Assembly (NCBI GenBank): GCA_965227215.1
Contig: OZ245729.1
Coordinates: forward strand, 3,348,001 to 3,412,000
Direction: 5' to 3'
DNA from: Gracilimonas sp965227215
Lineage (GTDB): Bacteria > Bacteroidota > Rhodothermia > Balneolales > Balneolaceae
DNA: 64,000 nt
Shown: one piece after another, positions 36,320 through 44,704 of the stretch
How positions within the stretch are numbered: the stretch's first letter is position 1
Layout: the number at the start of each line of letters is the position of its first letter
Notes under the pieces: model-generated
Databases searched by the model: none
What the model saw: only the letters and a program-made list of their open reading frames with translations
Told to the model about the DNA's origin: nothing
Program-made: the position numbers and the translations under genes

Positions 36320-36958
36320 GTGATAAAAGTTGGTATCGTAGAAGATAATGAATACATGAGAGAGGGGTGGGAGACCTTCATCGACCATGAAAGAGATTTA
36401 ACCGTCATCGGCAGTTTTGGTTCGTGTGAAGAAGCCTTTGAATCAGATGCTATCAACAAAGTTGATTTGATGATTATGGATATTGGTCTGCCGGGCATGA
36501 CCGGTATTGAAGGGGTTAAATATATGCGGGAAAACCACCCCGATGTAAACATCATTATGGCTACCGTGCATGATGATGACGATCATATTTTTGATGCCCT
36601 TAAAGCCGGGGCGGTTGGCTACCTGATGAAAAAAGTTACACCCGATGAAATGGTTCACGCTATTCGGGATGCCCATGAAGGCGGTTCTCCAATCACTCCC
36701 AACATAGCTCGAAAAGTGATTGCTACCTTCCAAAAGGCCGCAGACTTGGAAGAAGAACTGTCGGATCGGGAAATACAAATCCTGAAAGAACTGGCTACCG
36801 GGCGTTCGTATGCAGCTATTGGGAAAAAAATATTTTTATCGGTGGATGGGGTTCGTCATCATATCCGTAACATCTACCAAAAGCTGGAAGTACATTCCCG
36901 TTCCGAAGCTATTGCCAAGGGAATTACCCGTCATATCATCGACCCTGATAACGATTAG
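36320..36958 (+). CDS. NarL/FixJ-type response regulator (RR2)
   Basis: A 212-residue response regulator, GTG start. Receiver: acidic pair (IVEDN), phosphoacceptor Asp54 (MIMDIGLPG), switch Thr (MATVHDDD) and Lys (LMKKVTP). LuxR-type helix-turn-helix: LSDREIQILKELATG and LSVDGVRHHIRNIYQKLEV. Very similar along its whole length to RR1, with nearly the same recognition helix. Located 89 bases after HK2 and flanked by inverted repeats D and E. Confidence 0.94.
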   Translation: MIKVGIVEDNEYMREGWETFIDHERDLTVIGSFGSCEEAFESDAINKVDLMIMDIGLPGMTGIEGVKYMRENHPDVNIIMATVHDDDDHIFDALKAGAVGYLMKKVTPDEMVHAIRDAHEGGSPITPNIARKVIATFQKAADLEEELSDREIQILKELATGRSYAAIGKKIFLSVDGVRHHIRNIYQKLEVHSRSEAIAKGITRHIIDPDND

Positions 36959-36975
36959 GAGTTCTTTTTTAAAAA

Positions 36976-36993
36976 ACCACATTATTATGCGGT
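36976..36993. promoter_or_regulatory. 18-bp inverted repeat downstream of RR2 (site E)
   Basis: ACCACATTATTATGCGGT, fitting ACYRCATA-N2-TATGYRGT except for T in place of the eighth base. It is 17 bases after the RR2 stop, the same arrangement as site B after RR1. A weak box (TAGTTTAC, 37015-37022) begins 21 bases after it, as with site D. Confidence 0.58.
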
Positions 36994-37021
36994 TAAATTG
37001 GAGCTCATGGTTTTTAGTTTA

Positions 37022-37097
37022 CGCGCAGTAAGTCCTTCCAGACTTTACTAACCTAATACACTAAAGCCTTGTCTTTTGATAAAGACAGGGCTTTTTT
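37022..37097 (+). ncRNA. Candidate short transcript between site E and a terminator
   Basis: About 75 bases ending in a terminator, preceded by inverted repeat E and a weak -7-like box. It contains TTTACTAACCTAA (37044-37056) and CTAAAG (37061-37066), shared with the segment after RR1. A 14-codon frame (from ATG 37008) exists but is too short to favour. It may instead be the 3' end of the RR2 message. Confidence 0.3.
37063..37097 (+). terminator. Rho-independent terminator after RR2
   Basis: Fourteen-base arms (37063-37076 and 37081-37094) pair with a single wobble position (AAAGCCTTGTCTTT / AAAGACAGGGCTTT), loop TGAT, then T residues. Confidence 0.9.
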
Positions 37098-37167
37098 AAT
37101 TTCACATGCAGCGAAAATATCCCGATATTCAGCGCGAATTTCAGATGTATAAACCACGCAGCTTTTT

Positions 37168-38538
37168 ATGAAAGATTTTATTCGCATCGCATCAGGTCAA
37201 GGCTTTTGGGGCGATCTGCCCAATGCTCCCGTAAATCAGGCAAAAAAGGGACCTATTGATTACCTGGTGATGGATTATCTGGCCGAGGTAACTATGTCCA
37301 TTATGCAGAAACAACGCATGAGAAATGCTGACTGGGGATATGCCCGGGATTTTGTGAGCGTTGTTGAACAAGTGTTGCCGGAAATTAAGAACGATGGAAT
37401 TAAAGTAATCAGCAATGCCGGCGGGGTTAATCCCATGGCGTGTAAGGATGAAATCCTGAAAGTAGCCAAAGAGAAAGGCTATACCGGGCTAAAGGTAGCC
37501 GTTGTAGACGGCGATGATATACTAAGTAATATCGATGAGCTGATTGCAGAAGGACACGAGCTTAAGAATATGGATGACGGTCGCCCCATCTCAGAAATTA
37601 AGGATGACCTGCTGAGTGCTAATGTTTATTTCGGCTGCCAGCCAATCGTAGAAGCTTTAGAGGCAGGGGCGGATGTGATTATCACCGGCCGAGTTACAGA
37701 TACCGGACTTACACTTGCTCCAATGATCCATGAATTTGGCTGGAAAGCAGACGACTTCGATAAAATGGCGGTTGGGACCATCGCCGGACATATTATAGAG
37801 TGTGGAGCACAGGTTTCCGGGGGTAACTTCACCGATTGGGAAAAAGTGGAGGACTTCACCGATATCGGCTTCCCGATTATCGAAGCGTATCCAAACGGGG
37901 ATTTCTTTGTTACCAAACATGAGAATACCGGTGGGCTTGTCAGTGAAATGACCGTTAAGGAACAACTGCTGTATGAAATCGGAGATCCTGCAGAATATAT
38001 TACTCCCGATGTTATTGCAGACTTCACTTCCGTAAAAGTGGAAGAGACGGGACCGAACAGAGTGAAGGTTACCGGAATAAAAGGACGACCTGACACACCT
38101 ACCTACAAAGTATCGGCCAGTTACAACGATGGGTTCAAACTATCATCTACGTTGGTTTATTGCTGGCCCGATGCTCTCAAAAAAGCTGTTAAAGGTGCTG
38201 AAATCCTGGAAAACAGAGCCGAAGCACTGGGTTTAAGTTTCGATGAATTCAACAAAGAATACATTGGTTATAACGGAAATTCAGAATCTCCGGTAACGGA
38301 AGAAGCCCTAAACACCGAGTACGATGAAATTCAGATGCGGGTCTCGGTTTCGGGTAAAAGCAAAAATGATCTAAATCGCTTTGGGATGGAAATAGCACCT
38401 CTTATCTTAACTGGTCCAAGTGGTGTAACCGGCTTTGCAGGGGGCCGGCCTAAGGCAAGCGACGTTGTGGCTTATTGGCCTGCTTTATTGGATAAGGATG
38501 CAGTGAGTCCCAAAGTCACTTTATTCGAAATTAAATAA
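37168..38538 (+). CDS. AtuA family (DUF1446) protein
   Basis: A 456-residue protein of the acyclic-terpene-utilisation AtuA family. Landmarks are the N-terminal IASGQGFWGDLPNAP, then DYLVMDYLAEVTMSIM, NAGGVNPMACKDEI, DVIITGRVTDTGLTLAP and HIIECGAQVSGGNFTDW. Family members occur with geranyl-CoA or methylcrotonyl-CoA type carboxylases in terpenoid and leucine breakdown, although their reaction is not established. A carboxyltransferase of that kind is at 12.6 kb, but not adjacent. Length is near the family norm without the extra C-terminal domain. Confidence 0.88.
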   Translation: MKDFIRIASGQGFWGDLPNAPVNQAKKGPIDYLVMDYLAEVTMSIMQKQRMRNADWGYARDFVSVVEQVLPEIKNDGIKVISNAGGVNPMACKDEILKVAKEKGYTGLKVAVVDGDDILSNIDELIAEGHELKNMDDGRPISEIKDDLLSANVYFGCQPIVEALEAGADVIITGRVTDTGLTLAPMIHEFGWKADDFDKMAVGTIAGHIIECGAQVSGGNFTDWEKVEDFTDIGFPIIEAYPNGDFFVTKHENTGGLVSEMTVKEQLLYEIGDPAEYITPDVIADFTSVKVEETGPNRVKVTGIKGRPDTPTYKVSASYNDGFKLSSTLVYCWPDALKKAVKGAEILENRAEALGLSFDEFNKEYIGYNGNSESPVTEEALNTEYDEIQMRVSVSGKSKNDLNRFGMEIAPLILTGPSGVTGFAGGRPKASDVVAYWPALLDKDAVSPKVTLFEIK

Positions 38539-38558
38539 TTAATCATCATCAAAGCACT

Positions 38559-38573
38559 AAACCTGACAGGTTT
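38559..38573. repeat. Short intergenic palindrome AAACCTGACAGGTTT
   Basis: Perfect 7-bp arms around one base, 20 bases after the AtuA stop. Hairpins of this AACCTG/CAGGTT kind recur between genes in many Bacteroidota. An imperfect relative (AAACC-N6-GGTTT, 39650-39665) follows the next gene. Confidence 0.45.
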
Positions 38574-38597
38574 GTGTAAGAGTTAAAAAAGAAAAAA

Positions 38598-39632
38598 ATG
38601 AAGATTGCGGTTATTGGAGCAGGAATCTCAGGATTAACAGCCGGACGAGAGTTAGCAAATGCCGGCCATGAAGTTGTAGTATTTGAAAAGAGCGGTGGCT
38701 ATGGAGGCAGACTGGCAACCCGTTATGCCGGTAAAGATAACGCCCATAAGTTTGACCACGGTGTTTCATTCTTTACAGCTGAGTCTCCGGAATTCAAGAA
38801 ATTGATTACAGAACTGGCTGCTAAAGATATTGTTACAACCTGGGAAGGAAGCTATGCCACCAGAATTGCGAACGGTGAGGTAACTATTCGGGAGAATGAC
38901 TCCCCTTATTACTATGCTCCCGAAGGGATGAATACCATCGGGAAGTATCTGGGTAGAAATCTTGATATCCGGATGAATGAAAAGGTAGGAGGCCTAACCC
39001 ACATTGGAGAAAACCGTCGCAAGAAAAAAAGCTGGATGCTGAATTTTCCAACGGCTTTAACAGAAAGCGCAGATGCGGTTGTAATAGCGGCGCCATCTCG
39101 GCAGGCTTATGCACTGCTCAATACCACCATCGATGAAATAGAAACACTGAAGCTGGTTCGTGAAATTGATGAGGTGGAATACGAGTCACAGTTTACTTTA
39201 TTGGCAGGTTTCGAAGAAGCAGATATGCCCGAATGGAATGCCCTGGATTGCGAAGATGATATCATTGAATTCATTTCAAATGAAACCACAAAAAGAAGTA
39301 AAGGGAATGTAAAAAAGGTAGTTGTTCACACAACTTCTGAATTTGCGAAGAAACATATGTACAGCGATCGGGAAGTTGTTGAAGAATTGATTACTGATCG
39401 ACTGTCGGAAATACTAGGGGGATGGGCTGCCTTGGCCGACTGGAAGCAACTTCACTTTTGGAAATACAGCCGGGCAGTGAATCCATTGCCACACGACTTT
39501 ATGGAAATTAAAGGAAACGACACACCATTAGCTTTGGTTGGTGGTTACATGAACGGTAACACCGTTGAGTCGGCATACCTGTCAGGATTGAAGCTTGGGA
39601 AACACTGGGTTCAGCAATTCGCAGATAAATAA
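38598..39632 (+). CDS. FAD/NAD(P)-dependent oxidoreductase, renalase-like
   Basis: A 344-residue flavoprotein. The N-terminal dinucleotide motif (IAVIGAGISGLTAGREL), the acidic end of the second strand (VVVFEKSGGYGGRLATRY) and the C-terminal FAD-contact segment (LALVGGYMNGNTVESAYLSG, 20 residues) are those of renalase/amine-oxidase-like proteins. Substrate unknown. No signal peptide, so it is cytosolic. It sits between the AtuA-family gene and an ABC exporter with short spacers. Confidence 0.87.
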   Translation: MKIAVIGAGISGLTAGRELANAGHEVVVFEKSGGYGGRLATRYAGKDNAHKFDHGVSFFTAESPEFKKLITELAAKDIVTTWEGSYATRIANGEVTIRENDSPYYYAPEGMNTIGKYLGRNLDIRMNEKVGGLTHIGENRRKKKSWMLNFPTALTESADAVVIAAPSRQAYALLNTTIDEIETLKLVREIDEVEYESQFTLLAGFEEADMPEWNALDCEDDIIEFISNETTKRSKGNVKKVVVHTTSEFAKKHMYSDREVVEELITDRLSEILGGWAALADWKQLHFWKYSRAVNPLPHDFMEIKGNDTPLALVGGYMNGNTVESAYLSGLKLGKHWVQQFADK

Positions 39633-39663
39633 TTTAATTCAAAGCCATTAAACCGGATTAGGT

Positions 39664-41457
39664 TTGGGTGCTATAAAACAACTTAACAGGTACCTTAAAA
39701 AGTACAAAGGCACCATGATTTTAGGTGCTCTGTTCCTGACTGCATCAAATGCATTTCTTGTTTGGATACCTGTACTCATCCGGCAAACCATGGATGAGGT
39801 GGAGAGAATAGGAGGAGAGGACTTTGAAATTCCTTCAAGTATCGTGCAAACTTTATTTACTACCGAAGCTTCAAAGTTACTTGCCACCAACTCCCTTATT
39901 CTAATTGGAGCCGTTGCAATGTACGGTATCCTGCTTTTTGCAACCCGCCAGACTCTTATTGTAACCTCAAGAAGGGTCGAATTTGACATCCGGAACGATA
40001 TTGTTGAGAAGCTTATGAAGCTCCCACAGCGTTATTTTGCGGAGAATTCCTCCGGAGAAACCTATGTGAGAGCTACCGAAGATGTGGGAAAAGTTCGTGA
40101 CTACTACGGTCCGGTTATCATGTATAGCATCAATACTATCACCAGGGCCGGCTTTGTGTTAACCATGATGTTTTTGGTAAATCCTACCTTAACTCTATGG
40201 GCGCTGATTCCGCTACCCCTTATCTCGATATTTGCCTACTGGATTACCGGGTTCATTCACACACACTCAACCATTATTCAGGAGCAGTATTCATCCTTAG
40301 CTGGAAGAGCTAAAGAAACCTTTTCAGCCATCAGGCTCATAAAGGCCTATAATCGTATTGAGAATGAACAAAAGTTGTTTGAAGATGAAAGTGAAAAATA
40401 CCGGAAGAAAAAGCTCCGGTTAGATATGATTGAGTCTATGTTTCATCCTGCTCTCAATTTCCTGATTGGAATCTCTTTACTTATTGTGATCTGGAAGGGT
40501 GGAGAAATGGTGATTGCCGGAACCATTACAGTAGGTAATATTGCGGAGTTCTTGATCTACGTTGCTTATCTGATTTGGCCGGTAGCTGCTTTAGGTTACA
40601 CGACGAATCGTTTTCAGCGATCACTGGCATCATGGAACCGTATTGAAGAGCTCATGAATGAACCGATAGAGATTAAGAACTCGGATGACCAGATTACACG
40701 TGAAATTGAAGGGCATATCGAGTTTAAGAATGTGGGTTTCAAATATCCGGATACCGATGAAATGGTACTCAAAAATGTCAGTTTCGAAATTAAACCGGGA
40801 GAGAATATAGCCATTGTTGGACGTACAGGATCTGGCAAAACAAGCTTGGTTCAGCTAATCCCTCGTCTTTTTGATCCCGTGGAAGGTGAGATTCTCTTAG
40901 ACGGTGTGAACCTGAAGAATTGGTCGCTCGGCCATTTGCGGGAGGCAATTGGTTTTGTTCCTCAGGAAACATTTTTATTTTCTGATACCATTGGTGAAAA
41001 TATAGCCTTTGGGGTAGATAACGCTTCGGATGAGCAGATTGAAATGGCTGCAGAAAAAGCGCAGGTAAAGCAGAATATTTTGGATTTTGAGAAAAAATTT
41101 AAGACTATGCTTGGCGAGAGGGGTATCACATTGTCAGGTGGTCAAAAGCAAAGGACAGCAATAGCAAGAGCACTGATTAAAGACCCCAGGATTTTAATTT
41201 TTGATGACTCACTGAGTGCGGTAGATACAAAAACAGAAGACGCAATACTAAAACACCTCAGGCAAGAGTTAAGCGGACGCACAACCATCATGATTAGTCA
41301 TCGTATTTCTACAATTAAAGATGCTGATAAGATATATTACATAGAGGAAGGACACATTGTAGAAGAAGGCACACACGATGAGTTGTTGGCAAATGATGGC
41401 AGATATACCGCTATGTACAACAAACAAATACTAGAACAAGAATTGGCAGAAATATAA
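39664..41457 (+). CDS. ABC exporter half-transporter (degenerate catalytic Glu)
   Basis: A 597-residue protein with six membrane helices followed by an ATPase domain: Walker A GRTGSGKT, Q-loop FVPQETFLFS, signature LSGGQKQR, Walker B ILIFDDSLSAVD and the switch His in ISHRIST. The catalytic Glu after Walker B is Asp here (about residue 513), as in the degenerate half of heterodimeric exporters. The start is TTG at 39664; no ATG precedes the first membrane helix. It is probably the partner of the transporter at 42802. The substrate (lipid, drug or peptide) is unknown. Confidence 0.9.
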   Translation: MGAIKQLNRYLKKYKGTMILGALFLTASNAFLVWIPVLIRQTMDEVERIGGEDFEIPSSIVQTLFTTEASKLLATNSLILIGAVAMYGILLFATRQTLIVTSRRVEFDIRNDIVEKLMKLPQRYFAENSSGETYVRATEDVGKVRDYYGPVIMYSINTITRAGFVLTMMFLVNPTLTLWALIPLPLISIFAYWITGFIHTHSTIIQEQYSSLAGRAKETFSAIRLIKAYNRIENEQKLFEDESEKYRKKKLRLDMIESMFHPALNFLIGISLLIVIWKGGEMVIAGTITVGNIAEFLIYVAYLIWPVAALGYTTNRFQRSLASWNRIEELMNEPIEIKNSDDQITREIEGHIEFKNVGFKYPDTDEMVLKNVSFEIKPGENIAIVGRTGSGKTSLVQLIPRLFDPVEGEILLDGVNLKNWSLGHLREAIGFVPQETFLFSDTIGENIAFGVDNASDEQIEMAAEKAQVKQNILDFEKKFKTMLGERGITLSGGQKQRTAIARALIKDPRILIFDDSLSAVDTKTEDAILKHLRQELSGRTTIMISHRISTIKDADKIYYIEEGHIVEEGTHDELLANDGRYTAMYNKQILEQELAEI

Positions 41458-41529
41458 GTTATCAACCGGGGCCAATTGTATGAAAGCAACGCCCCACAAA
41501 GAAAACATACATTACGGGAGACCAGAAAA

Positions 41530-42789
41530 ATGATTGTAGTACCTTTAGGAGTAGCTTCAGCAACCCCAACCGCCGTAAGGCATTTACCTTCAGTAGCTTT
41601 ATGGAGAGAGGGAAGTGTATTTCTTTTCGATTGCGGTGAAAATGCTCAGATGCGCATGCTTCAGGCCGGAATAAAGCGGTCAAAAATAGAAGCCATTTTT
41701 ATTTCACATTTTGATGTGGATCACTTTTCAGGCCTACTTGGCCTGCTTGCAACCCTTCAGCTACAGCGACGGGACAAGCCACTTACCATAGTGGGGCCAA
41801 AAGGCATTAAAGAGTATGTGGAATGGAATCTTAAATTTTCACAGATAGATCCGGTTTATGAAATCAACTTCCATGAAATAGAAGAAGATATTGAGGTAGA
41901 TCGTGTATTTGATGCGGATGAATATTATGTGGAAGCACGTCCCCTGAATCACACCAAGTTTTGTGTAGGATTTCGTTTTCAGGAGAAAGACCGCCCCGGT
42001 AAAGTAGATGCTGAGAAAGCTAAGAAAATGGGAATTTCCAAAGATGAGGAATACAAAGCCCTGAAAGCCGGAGAGGATGTTACCCTGGAAGATGGTACCG
42101 TGGTTAAATCTCACGACATTGTTGGTCACCCACGTCCGGGCGATAGCTTTGCTTACGTTACGGATACCGAGTACACTCCAAATGCAGTGAAATTGGCGAT
42201 GAATACCAACATTCTGTATCACGAGGCAACTTTCGGTAAAGACCTGGACGATAAAGCCCGTGAAACAGGTCACTCTTCAACAGCTGATGCGGCCCGGGTA
42301 GCAACCGAAGCCCAAACCAAACTTCTGGTTATCGGTCACTTCTCAGCGCGGTATACTAACGCCCACGACTTACTTCAGGAAGCCCGGGATGGATTCTACC
42401 CGGCCTGGTTAGCAAATGAGCTGCGCCCCATTTTCACGGATCCAACTCATGAGCGTGGTATTATTACACCTAAAGTGGAGATCAATGAACTGAATAAAAA
42501 GTCGGGCGGCGGTAAAAATTACAAAGGCCGAAAGAATAGCAAAGGTGGTGGAAAGAAAAATTTCCGTAGCCGAAAAGGCAGTAGTTCAAGTCGCGGAAAA
42601 AGCAGTTCGCGAGGGAACCGAAGCAGCAGTTCAAATCGTTCTAAGAGCGGGAAAAGTAGTTATAAGCGCAAAACGTACGGAAGCAGTACCTACAGCGCGA
42701 ACATCAAAGACAAAAATGACGATTCTGATTCAAGTTCAAGGCGGAAGATTACTCCAAGGTCTTCCTATGATGACTTTGACAGATTCTAA
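41530..42789 (+). CDS. rnz: RNase Z-like metallo-beta-lactamase protein with basic tail
   Basis: Metallo-beta-lactamase fold nuclease of the tRNase Z group, which trims tRNA 3' ends. About 419 residues from ATG 41530, which has GGGAG 10 bases upstream; a TTG at 41476 would add 18 poorly conserved residues. Typical elements: LFDCGENAQMRMLQAGI, PLNHTKFCVGFRF, AYVTDTEY, YHEATF, TGHSSTADAA and VIGHFSARYT. The metal motif reads SHFDVDH, so the second His of HxHxDH is Asp. A tail of about 90 residues rich in Ser, Gly, Lys and Arg follows the domain and is probably disordered and RNA-binding. Confidence 0.85.
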   Translation: MIVVPLGVASATPTAVRHLPSVALWREGSVFLFDCGENAQMRMLQAGIKRSKIEAIFISHFDVDHFSGLLGLLATLQLQRRDKPLTIVGPKGIKEYVEWNLKFSQIDPVYEINFHEIEEDIEVDRVFDADEYYVEARPLNHTKFCVGFRFQEKDRPGKVDAEKAKKMGISKDEEYKALKAGEDVTLEDGTVVKSHDIVGHPRPGDSFAYVTDTEYTPNAVKLAMNTNILYHEATFGKDLDDKARETGHSSTADAARVATEAQTKLLVIGHFSARYTNAHDLLQEARDGFYPAWLANELRPIFTDPTHERGIITPKVEINELNKKSGGGKNYKGRKNSKGGGKKNFRSRKGSSSSRGKSSSRGNRSSSSNRSKSGKSSYKRKTYGSSTYSANIKDKNDDSDSSSRRKITPRSSYDDFDRF

Positions 42790-42801
42790 TCAACTTAGCT
42801 T

Positions 42802-44577
42802 GTGAGCAATAAATCAAATTCTGAAGCCGTCGATACCACACTGATTCGGCGGCTTTATTTTTTTCTAAAACCTTACCGCTGGTACGTACTCCTTGCCATA
42901 GGTCTTACACTCTCGGCTTCCTACCTGGGGACTATCCGCCCCAAGCTTACCCAAATTGCCGTAGATGAGTACATCGCTACCGATGATTTTGAGGGGTTGT
43001 GGTGGATTATCACACTGTTGGCCGGAGCCTTGTTGGGTGAGTTTATTCTCCTGGTTTTTAACACCTACCTGACGCGTTGGTTTGGGCAAAATTCCTTGTA
43101 TTCACTCCGAAATACGGTGTTCAAAAAAATACAGACTTTGAACGTCCAGTTTTTTGATAAGAACCCGATAGGCCGGCTGATTACCCGGACTACGAGTGAT
43201 ATCGAAGCTTTAAGTGAGCTTTTATCGGATGGTGTAGTTACCATAATCGGAGATATGTTCCGGATCATCTTTATCCTGTATTTCATGTTCAGCATGAACT
43301 GGGAGCTGACCCTGGTGACACTTACGGTACTTCCTATACTTTTCTATGCTACATTTTGGTTTAAAGCCAAGGTTCGGGTTACGTTTCTGGAAGTACGTGA
43401 TAAAATAGCCCAGCTGAACTCTTTCGTTCAGGAGCATATAAATGGGATGGATGTGGTCCAGCTGTTCAACAGAGAGGAAAAACAGCAGGAAAAGTTCAAG
43501 AAAATTAATGCCGGACACCGCGACGCCTACATTGAAACCATTTTCTACTTCGCCATATTCTGGCCCATCGTTGAGGTAACCGCCAGTTTAGCTATGGCGC
43601 TCATTGTTTGGTATGGTGGCGCCAGAGCCCTGATGGATGGGGTGACATTTGGTGTGCTGGTTGCTTTCATTCAATACGCCCGTCAGTTTTTCCGTCCTAT
43701 TCAGGGATTATCAGAGAAATTCAATACGCTTCAATCGGCACTGGCTTCATCTGAGCGTATCTTCAGCGTACTTGATACTGAAACAAAAGTGAAGGAAACA
43801 GAAAACCCAAAGCAGATTAAAAATCCACAGGGCAAAATTGAATTCGAGAACGTTTGGTTTAAGTACAACGAGGATGAAGACTGGATTCTCAAAGATATTT
43901 CATTTGTAGCAGAGCCGGGCGATGACATCGCACTGGTTGGAGCTACAGGAGCCGGTAAAACAACCATCATCAACATCTTGATGAGGTTCTACGACATACA
44001 GAAAGGAAGTATAAAGTTGGACGGCATCGATATCCGTGACCTGACGCTGCATGATTTACGATCACACTTTGGGTTGGTTCTACAGGATAATGCGCTGTTT
44101 TCTGGTTCCATAATGGACAATATCACCCTTGGGCATCCCGATATTACACGGGAACAGGTGATTGAAGCTGCTCATAAAGTAGAGGCTCACCGGTTCATAG
44201 AAAAACTACCGGAAACCTATGATTATGTATTGCAGGAGCGGGGTGCTTCTCTGTCTATGGGGCAAAGACAGCTTATATGTTTTGTTCGTGCATTGGTGTA
44301 TGACCCCGAGATATTGATCCTTGATGAAGCGACCTCAAGTGTTGATTCGGAAACAGAAGCTCTGGTTACTGAATCAAGCCGGTTGATGATGGAGGGACGA
44401 ACTTCGATTGTTGTGGCCCATCGCTTGTCAACCATACAGCATGCCGACCGTATTCTGGTGATGCATAAAGGGGAGATAAGGGAATCAGGGAGCCATCAGG
44501 AGCTTATTCTTCAGGAAAACGGGATTTATAAGAAGCTTTATGAACTTCAGTATAAAGATCAGTTGGTGGCCGGTTAA
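42802..44577 (+). CDS. ABC exporter half-transporter (canonical catalytic Glu)
   Basis: A 591-residue exporter half of MdlB/MsbA type: six membrane helices, then ATPase with Walker A GATGAGKTT, Q-loop VLQDNALFSG, signature LSMGQRQL, Walker B ILILDEATSSVD and VAHRLST. The Glu after Walker B is present, while the signature has Met in place of Gly. This complements the half at 39664, so one sound and one impaired ATP site are expected in a heterodimer. GTG start, 12 bases after the RNase Z-like gene. Confidence 0.9.
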   Translation: MSNKSNSEAVDTTLIRRLYFFLKPYRWYVLLAIGLTLSASYLGTIRPKLTQIAVDEYIATDDFEGLWWIITLLAGALLGEFILLVFNTYLTRWFGQNSLYSLRNTVFKKIQTLNVQFFDKNPIGRLITRTTSDIEALSELLSDGVVTIIGDMFRIIFILYFMFSMNWELTLVTLTVLPILFYATFWFKAKVRVTFLEVRDKIAQLNSFVQEHINGMDVVQLFNREEKQQEKFKKINAGHRDAYIETIFYFAIFWPIVEVTASLAMALIVWYGGARALMDGVTFGVLVAFIQYARQFFRPIQGLSEKFNTLQSALASSERIFSVLDTETKVKETENPKQIKNPQGKIEFENVWFKYNEDEDWILKDISFVAEPGDDIALVGATGAGKTTIINILMRFYDIQKGSIKLDGIDIRDLTLHDLRSHFGLVLQDNALFSGSIMDNITLGHPDITREQVIEAAHKVEAHRFIEKLPETYDYVLQERGASLSMGQRQLICFVRALVYDPEILILDEATSSVDSETEALVTESSRLMMEGRTSIVVAHRLSTIQHADRILVMHKGEIRESGSHQELILQENGIYKKLYELQYKDQLVAG

Positions 44578-44704
44578 CGATCTTTTGGAACATCAGGTTT
44601 TATTAATTGTTCATAAGTATGGGAGGCCGAAACTAAGGCCGTAAAACACTCGAAAATTAAACAATCGAATTTGTATTTTCTGACAATTAAAAGGAGATAA
44701 TATT

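Noticed and set aside
41476..41529. TTG start for the RNase Z-like protein
   Set aside because: ATG 41530 has a good GGGAG ribosome-binding site and starts directly at the conserved first strand.
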